39,107 nucleotides of DNA, taken from contig CACXLY010000029.1 in the NCBI GenBank assembly GCA_902768605.1, forward strand, positions 1 through 39,107, written 5' to 3'. The notes below the pieces were generated by a model. It saw nothing but the letters and a program-made list of their open reading frames with translations. It did not search any database and was not told where the DNA came from. This document shows positions 35,401 through 39,107 of this stretch, one piece after another. Source of the stretch: an uncultured Bacteroidales bacterium (GTDB lineage: Bacteria; Bacteroidota; Bacteroidia; Bacteroidales; Bacteroidaceae). The stretch's first letter is position 1. Every line of letters starts with the position of its first letter. A program made the translations under genes and the position numbers.

Positions 35401-36775
35401 CCTCAGCTCTCGTCACGATGCCTGCCATGCGTTGCGACACCAGGCCTGTATTGGGATTAGTGATGTCGACCGAGCACCAGATGTCGCGTATCTGATGGTT
35501 GCCTGTTGATTGAGCTACCACGCCAGCTGCGAAATGGTCGTATGTGGTGCCGGAAGCCGTCACAGAACCCGAAATCTTGAAGTCGTGGACGTCGTTCGTC
35601 CCATTGTGGACGCCGATGAATGCAGAGAAGTTTGTCGAGGCGTCGGTAGCAATCTTGAGGTTCTTTATGCTGTGCCCCTGCCCGTCGAATTCGCCGCTGT
35701 GCTTGCTTGCGCCATTGCCCATCGGAATCCACGGGCGGTTCTCGAGGTCTATGTCAGCAGACAGTTTCGCATCTGCAGCGCCTAAGCCACAATTGTTCAC
35801 CATCTTAGCCAGCCAGAAGAGCTTTCCGCCATTGTCAATCTCGAAGCAGCCATCGGCGTTCTTCTTGACGCGCTCGTACGGAGCCGTAGTGCAAGTGCAG
35901 AAGCCGTTCACATAATTGTGCTCATGCGACGGCTCTTTACGCGTAGCGATGATGATATTGGGCACCTTACGGACTGAGCCGTCGCTGGTTCTGTTGATGA
36001 CTCCGGCTCCCGATACCCAAAGCGTTGACGAACCGCCGCCGTCGAGGTTGATGGCATCAGTCATGCCGAAGTCTTCAGCCAAAGAGACCATGTTTGCCAG
36101 CGAAAAGCCAGAAGCGCCGTCCATACGGCCTTCCATCACTACCATATATACTGTCCCGTCAGCACATTTGCCGAGCATCGTTCGCGGATGCGGCCCGTAG
36201 AAACCTTCGCCACCGACATAGGGGTTTTGGCTCATCCCGTTACGTCGGATGATAGGTCCGCCCACCACAAAGCTGTCGTAGTTCTTGCCCCATGTGGCAA
36301 GCTGCGTGGAGGTGGTGGAAGAGCCATAGGGAAGAATCGTGAACGAACCGTCCTTGAAGCATATTACACCATTGCAACGCGCGAATTCAGCCTCCACAGT
36401 CGTGGCGACTTCTATTCCATCGACCCAAAGAGCCGTGCAGGAAGTGAGGTCCGACATGTTGAAGTAGCTGCCATTGATGGCCGCCGTTGCCCCCGCCTCA
36501 GCTGCCAGTCCGTTGGTTCCCTTCGTGGAATACTCTTTGTCGAAGAGCGTAGTGTTCATCGTAGCCTGAGAGTATCTGGCTATCGATACCCTCTGCGGAT
36601 TGCCGTAAAGATCGGCAAAACTTGCCTTGCCGTACTCCACGCCATCAAGCGTCTGCCAACCCCAATCGGCATTGGCAAGCACAGAGGCATATTCGGACTG
36701 GCTCAATGCATTCGCCGTAATGACGAGGAATGCAAGCAGCAGAGAAAAGCGGAAATTGAGAATAGATGGTTTCAT
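32426..36775 (-). CDS. Giant secreted protein: phosphodiester glycosidase + LRR + tyrosine phosphatase
   Basis: 1,449 residues with a signal peptide (ILNFRFSLLLAFLVITANA). Domains in order: phosphodiester-glycosidase/NAGPA-like (PF09992 type, about 80-280: AAINGSYFN, VGGPIIRRNG, DAINLDGGGSSTLW); GLUG-like repeats (about 345-600); BspA-type LRR segment (about 690-800); a helical segment (about 865-900); a lectin-like or Trp-rich module (about 910-1060); a fibronectin-III-like segment (about 1085-1160); a Y_phosphatase3-type tyrosine phosphatase (about 1195-1390: NVRDLGGWP, ELDLRS, P-loop HCAIGRDRTG with Cys1303 and Arg1309); and the exported-protein tail (YDLSGRKI ... GIYIVNGKKVVTR). The family activities are removal of a sugar from a phosphodiester and dephosphorylation; acting in sequence on a sugar-phosphate glycan is inference. 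A 7-bp repeat tract lies in frame (33344-33392). Confidence 0.88.
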   Translation of the reverse strand: MKPSILNFRFSLLLAFLVITANALSQSEYASVLANADWGWQTLDGVEYGKASFADLYGNPQRVSIARYSQATMNTTLFDKEYSTKGTNGLAAEAGATAAINGSYFNMSDLTSCTALWVDGIEVATTVEAEFARCNGVICFKDGSFTILPYGSSTTSTQLATWGKNYDSFVVGGPIIRRNGMSQNPYVGGEGFYGPHPRTMLGKCADGTVYMVVMEGRMDGASGFSLANMVSLAEDFGMTDAINLDGGGSSTLWVSGAGVINRTSDGSVRKVPNIIIATRKEPSHEHNYVNGFCTCTTAPYERVKKNADGCFEIDNGGKLFWLAKMVNNCGLGAADAKLSADIDLENRPWIPMGNGASKHSGEFDGQGHSIKNLKIATDASTNFSAFIGVHNGTNDVHDFKISGSVTASGTTYDHFAAGVVAQSTGNHQIRDIWCSVDITNPNTGLVSQRMAGIVTRAEGSTINRCVYDGTINGEATNLQVAGILGWPDANDTKVSNCLFAGSLISTGINSNSAYQGGIVGYSSSARTGVSIVNNLSIGTITSPKSATRSGALVGNNTSDVTAFVNNYILEGQPAAGSATAKIPDVTEVTAAQLTDGTLPEKLSLYNWTQGTDYPVPFNDAEVTDDDLTIDGIKYKLTGDNTVSVTYPNDKQPSPTNKCPYSGEVTIPASITIKGQTFNVTEVGDYAFHYADITALNLPEGITRLGYKAIYQTQLTEIVVPNSVTLMDYEALGYNKVLEKITFGENIAANTWGDKLCIYGGKKYEVYMNCDAVPKLRSYTFDFTGANVHVRPTMYSAFVADPAWSTYDIIGDLWKEYDYADLQNVLSEYAPKVPSGDEVGTDPGCYSVSSAQALIDAVAEAQALDENATLEQLNKAINGIMIAYDALYCYPLHEGYYCIENVNSPGYFLMGDASKAKRDGLKCVTLEEIETLPYFKLVRRNGNWLMQCADNGMYVGTAIGGNLTGKAISLTEEPQYEQVITWVGGGRFKIKGSSTFPYGFNGSKVRLFNYPEGSSFEPRLMWRLHPAETGTFSMDYNLENDRVRGFVHDFEYADGDASKISTYNVSPPVRRDWPLPVEIHWTRDTTATAQWVTWSENADFTNAVTQSVATDAASFEIYNLIPDRTYYCKVTMDNGQETTDDGQETSRDYNRASVLEHPRTDEEQPTTELANFSFKTAGQMRHLKAEGTANVRDLGGWPTSFGRPVKYGKIYRGAEWNGGHNLEPQAIEALRGAGIKAELDLRSDSEAKDITKSVLGSGVSYKRTPLGQTSSHMEGLTNAKNTYKTALRYVLTCVKNERPVYFHCAIGRDRTGTLAFLIEGVLGMSKSDIYKDYELTNFSYFNTPCSKGQLDDMFAMIEALEGETLEQKFATYLTTEFGISKKEIEAFRTAMLGEDDDTAIDISRQTDSQDGNNSSAVYDLSGRKITNSCLPDNKLSKGIYIVNGKKVVTR
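33344..33392 (-). repeat. In-frame 7-bp repeat tract before the phosphatase domain
   Basis: Seven GTCCGTT/GTCTCTT-like heptamers, organised as a 21-bp near-duplicate, encode DNGQETTDDGQET in the linker between the fibronectin-like segment and the phosphatase. A similar, more degenerate tract (CCGTCTT type) occurs in the CotH gene at 15306-15340. Confidence 0.85.
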
Positions 36776-36805
36776 TTTTATAGTTGTTTAGCTTTATTTT
36801 CGGGA

Positions 36806-36813
36806 CAAAGTTA
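36806..36813 (-). promoter_or_regulatory. Promoter -7 box of the giant phosphatase gene
   Basis: Minus-strand TAACTTTG, 30 nt upstream of the start codon. Confidence 0.77.
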
Positions 36814-36906
36814 AGAAATAAAAATGAAACAATAAAATAATAGAAGGACGAAAAGCTAAAAAAGTGAGTCTGAATGGCAAGATATACTTCTCAACGTGGG
36901 TAGTTC

Positions 36907-37085
36907 TCAATCGACACGACGCAAAAGTGCCAGCATCACGTTGCTAGATTGCCAGCATCACGTAGCCAGATTGCCAGCATCACGTAGCCAGATTGCCAGC
37001 ATCACGTAGCCAGATTGCCAGCATCACGTAGCCAGATTGCTAACGACACGTTAATAAAAGGCTATTTATTAATGTGTCGTTAGGC
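36907..37085. repeat. 22-bp array ending in a hairpin of its own unit
   Basis: A degenerate unit (36907) is followed by five nearly identical units from 36929 to 37038 (GCCAGCATCACGTAGCCAGA + TT). A sixth, divergent unit (37039-37060, starting GCTAACGACACGTTAATAAA) is then inverted at 37065-37085 (TTTATTAATGTGTCGTTAGG + C), giving a hairpin of about 20 bp with one mismatch in its core. The sixth unit closely resembles type A of the array at 7313. It lies between the promoter of the giant gene and the 3' end of msrA. Confidence 0.95.
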
Positions 37086-37127
37086 AATTACTCGGGAAAA
37101 GTTATCCCAAGCCCTTATACAGGCGGA

Positions 37128-37652
37128 TTACAGACCTGCTGCCTTGGCTTGTCTGGCGAATTCAAACAGCGACAGAGGCAAATGGCAATAGCCCTCGGGA
37201 TTCTTGTCGAGATAGTCCTGATGATATTCCTCGGCCGTATAGTAGTTCTTCAAGGGCAACTTCTCCACCGCCAAGGGCTGCTGATGGTTCTTTTGCTCCT
37301 CGGCAAAGACCTTTTCGATGGTCGGCAAATCCTCTGGGTCAGTATAGTAAACGCCAGTACGATAGCGAGTTCCCTCATCGTGTCCCTGCTTATTGAGACT
37401 CGTCGGGTCGATGGCCTTGAAGAACATCTTGAGAAGGAACTCAAGGCTTGCGACGCTGGGATTATACCTGACGCGGACGGTTTCGGCAAAGCCGGTCTGG
37501 TCGGTATAAACTTCCTTGTAAGTCGGATTCTCTGTCTGTCCGTTGGCAAAGCCGACTTCCGTTTCCACCACTCCCTCTATCTGCTTGAAGTAATGCTCTG
37601 TTCCCCAGAAACAACCGCCAGCAAGGAAAATGTCTTTGACTGTTTTGTCCAT
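37128..37652 (-). CDS. msrA: Peptide methionine (S)-S-oxide reductase MsrA
   Basis: Repairs oxidised methionine in proteins using thioredoxin. The catalytic GGCFWG motif carries Cys14. The family blocks TEVGFANGQTENPTYKEV and NPSVASLEFLLKMFF, and the DEGTRYRTGVYYT segment, are present. The 174 residues equal a single MsrA domain with no MsrB fusion. No signal peptide is seen, so it is cytoplasmic. It starts 12 nt after the menA stop on the same strand and is probably co-transcribed. Confidence 0.96.
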   Translation of the reverse strand: MDKTVKDIFLAGGCFWGTEHYFKQIEGVVETEVGFANGQTENPTYKEVYTDQTGFAETVRVRYNPSVASLEFLLKMFFKAIDPTSLNKQGHDEGTRYRTGVYYTDPEDLPTIEKVFAEEQKNHQQPLAVEKLPLKNYYTAEEYHQDYLDKNPEGYCHLPLSLFEFARQAKAAGL

Positions 37653-37664
37653 AAGTTCTATACA

Positions 37665-38564
37665 TTAAGAAAAAAGTGGAATGTGTATGCTCAACCATAC
37701 CAATCCAACGTAAATTAGGTTTACGATGCCTGCCAGCAGCAAGCAAATGTTATACTGTGCGCCCTCTGCCTTCAGCACCCGATAGTAGAGGAAACATGCG
37801 GGGAGAATCACGGCAACTGCCCAATTCAGCCCGAATGCAAGCCAAGCAAACACGGGCGTAAGTGCCACGATGACTCCCAACAAACTGAGTGCCGCCTTTT
37901 TTCCAAACCTCACAGGAATGGTACGCTTGCCCACTAAGCGGTCATCGTCCACATCGCGGATGTTGTTGATAGCCAGCACACACATCGATATCAGTCCGCA
38001 GACGGCTCCTGCATAGACAGGTTTCAACAGGTTCAACTCGAAATCTTGTCCCGAGGCTTTATATTGCAACCACACAGTCCCCCATGAAGCGATAACGCCG
38101 TAATAGAGGAAGACAAAGATGTCTGCAATGCCCAGATATGACAGGGAATAAGGTGTGGCAGTATAGAGCCATGCAAACAAAAGGGCAGAGATGCCTATCG
38201 CCATGATGACCCAACCACCAATGTAACAAAGGATTGCTCCGAGAACAAGGGCGACTGCAAGCGTAAGATAACACGCCACTCGCATCGCACCTTCGCTCAC
38301 CAAGCCTTCTGCCAAGGCACGTTTGAAGCCTACACGGCCCTGTTTGTCTGTTCCGCGCTTGAAATCGTAGTAGTCATTGATGAGATTGCTCAAGATCTGT
38401 AGTGCAAGGGCACAAAGCACAGTCAGCAAGGCTGTTATGCTCTCGCACAGGCTCTCTTTGCTGATGAAAGTGCGAGCCACCATAAGCCCAACGAGCACAG
38501 GACAAAGGGAAGCAAACAATGTCTGCGGGCGAATTATACGAAGCCAAAGGACCAACTGTTTCAT
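37665..38564 (-). CDS. menA: 1,4-dihydroxy-2-naphthoate polyprenyltransferase MenA
   Basis: UbiA-superfamily membrane prenyltransferase that attaches the polyprenyl tail to DHNA in menaquinone synthesis, needed for anaerobic fumarate respiration. Eight to nine hydrophobic helices are visible. The first Asp motif is NDYYDFKRGTD (from Asn63) and the second NNIRDVDDD, both required for Mg-diphosphate binding. The start at 38564 (MKQLVLWLRIIRPQTL) is preferred to the in-frame ATG 18 codons upstream, whose product would begin with a basic, atypical MMFNLRSTLFKRIKTKRG; homologues begin near the W-x-x-x-x-R-P motif. First gene of a menA-msrA unit; no convincing -7 box was found. Confidence 0.94.
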   Translation of the reverse strand: MKQLVLWLRIIRPQTLFASLCPVLVGLMVARTFISKESLCESITALLTVLCALALQILSNLINDYYDFKRGTDKQGRVGFKRALAEGLVSEGAMRVACYLTLAVALVLGAILCYIGGWVIMAIGISALLFAWLYTATPYSLSYLGIADIFVFLYYGVIASWGTVWLQYKASGQDFELNLLKPVYAGAVCGLISMCVLAINNIRDVDDDRLVGKRTIPVRFGKKAALSLLGVIVALTPVFAWLAFGLNWAVAVILPACFLYYRVLKAEGAQYNICLLLAGIVNLIYVGLVWLSIHIPLFS

Positions 38565-38767
38565 TCCTCTTTTGGTTTTAATTCTTTTGAAAAGTGTACT
38601 CCGCAAATTAAACATCAATTCGACCTGCCTCGTGTCTGATACGACAAACAGAACGCTCTCAAAGTCTCAGCATGTCATGATTAGATTAATAAAAAAAAGA
38701 TTCCCAATCTCCCGACTAAGAATCTCAACCTTAAAAATCTAATACCATGAAAAACACTTTTGCTTCG

Positions 38768-38823
38768 CGGTGCGGACGAGGCTCGAACTCGCGACCCCTA
38801 GCGTGACAGGCTAGTATTCTAAC
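38768..38823 (-). pseudogene. 5'-truncated tRNA-Asp (GTC) remnant
   Basis: On the minus strand the anticodon stem-loop CTAGC-CTGTCAC-GCTAG (anticodon GTC), T-arm (GCGAGTTCGAGCCTCG) and 3' acceptor CCGCACC with discriminator G are intact. The 5' acceptor strand and most of the D-arm are missing. In their place are ACTCTAA heptamers and a repeat array. Without the 5' GGTGCGG the acceptor stem cannot form, so this copy should not be functional. Confidence 0.8.
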
Positions 38824-38853
38824 TTAGAGTTTAGAGTTATCTCTTTCCTCTTC

Positions 38854-39035
<182 letters not shown>

Positions 39036-39042
39036 ATTTTCG

Positions 39043-39107
39043 TGGGCAGGGACAGATTCGAACTGCCGAAGCCGTGAGGCAACAGATTTACAGTCTGCCC
39101 GTTTTAA
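39043..39107 (-). tRNA. tRNA-Tyr (GTA), 5' end outside window
   Basis: Minus-strand 3' portion: anticodon stem CAGA/TCTG with loop CTGTAAA (anticodon GTA), long class II variable arm (GCCTCACGGCTTCGGC), T-arm CAGTTCGAATCTG, acceptor 3' strand and discriminator A. The D-arm and 5' acceptor lie beyond the window edge. First in the transcript order Tyr-Gly-(Asp remnant). Confidence 0.9.

Noticed and set aside
36907..37085. CRISPR array
   Set aside because: Units follow directly with no unique spacers and no cas genes are present; the same holds for the other 22-bp arrays.

Overview
The window looks like the chromosome of a Bacteroidales bacterium, most likely Prevotella or a close relative. The evidence is: many -7 promoter boxes of the Bacteroidetes form TAnnTTTG (usually TATCTTTG or TAACTTTG); a full-length SprA, the giant outer-membrane translocon of the type IX secretion system; BspA-type leucine-rich repeats; secreted proteins ending in a short 'Y-N-L-A-G-Q ... 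NGKKV' tail; and GH20/GH30 glycan-degrading enzymes. No phage, transposase or CRISPR array is visible.

Layout. 1-1.6 kb: 3' end of a secreted protein and a 52-residue peptide gene. 1.9-7.1 kb: dnaB (+), convergent with pheT-yebC (-). 7.1-8.6 kb: a repeat-rich gap, a YoeB-type toxin-antitoxin pair and a strong candidate structured RNA with terminator. 8.6-11.8 kb: a BspA-like gene with a tandemly triplicated domain, broken by a 5-nt deletion between two repeat copies. 11.9-19.8 kb: a large secreted CotH/lamin-tail protein and a GH30 glycosidase (-), divergent from a GH20 hexosaminidase (+). 20.0-21.4 kb: ruvA-cysQ (-), divergent from sprA (21.6-29.5 kb). 29.7-32.4 kb: an AlbA_2/Schlafen-type protein, an SGNH hydrolase and RidA. 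32.4-36.8 kb: a very large secreted protein joining a phosphodiester-glycosidase domain to a tyrosine-phosphatase domain. 37.1-38.6 kb: menA-msrA (-). 38.8-39.1 kb: a tRNA cluster with intact tRNA-Gly, tRNA-Tyr cut by the window edge, and a 5'-truncated tRNA-Asp beside 54-bp tandem repeats carrying the tRNA-Gly 3' end.

How it fits together. Housekeeping genes (dnaB, pheT, yebC, ruvA, cysQ, menA, msrA, ridA) alternate with an exported set (the first protein, BspA-like protein, CotH protein, GH30, GH20, SGNH hydrolase, phosphatase fusion). Several exported proteins share the same short C-terminal tail, consistent with export to the surface in an organism that has SprA.

The most unusual feature is a system of tandem repeats. 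Five intergenic arrays have a 21-22 bp unit whose sequence differs by locus but whose period is fixed. Two of them, 29 kb apart, are clearly related, and one ends in a large hairpin made from its own unit. A second class, with mainly 7-bp units, fills other intergenic gaps and also lies in frame inside coding sequences (GH30, CotH and the phosphatase fusion). A GC-rich palindromic element found next to pheT also occurs, translated, in the first 45 residues of SprA.
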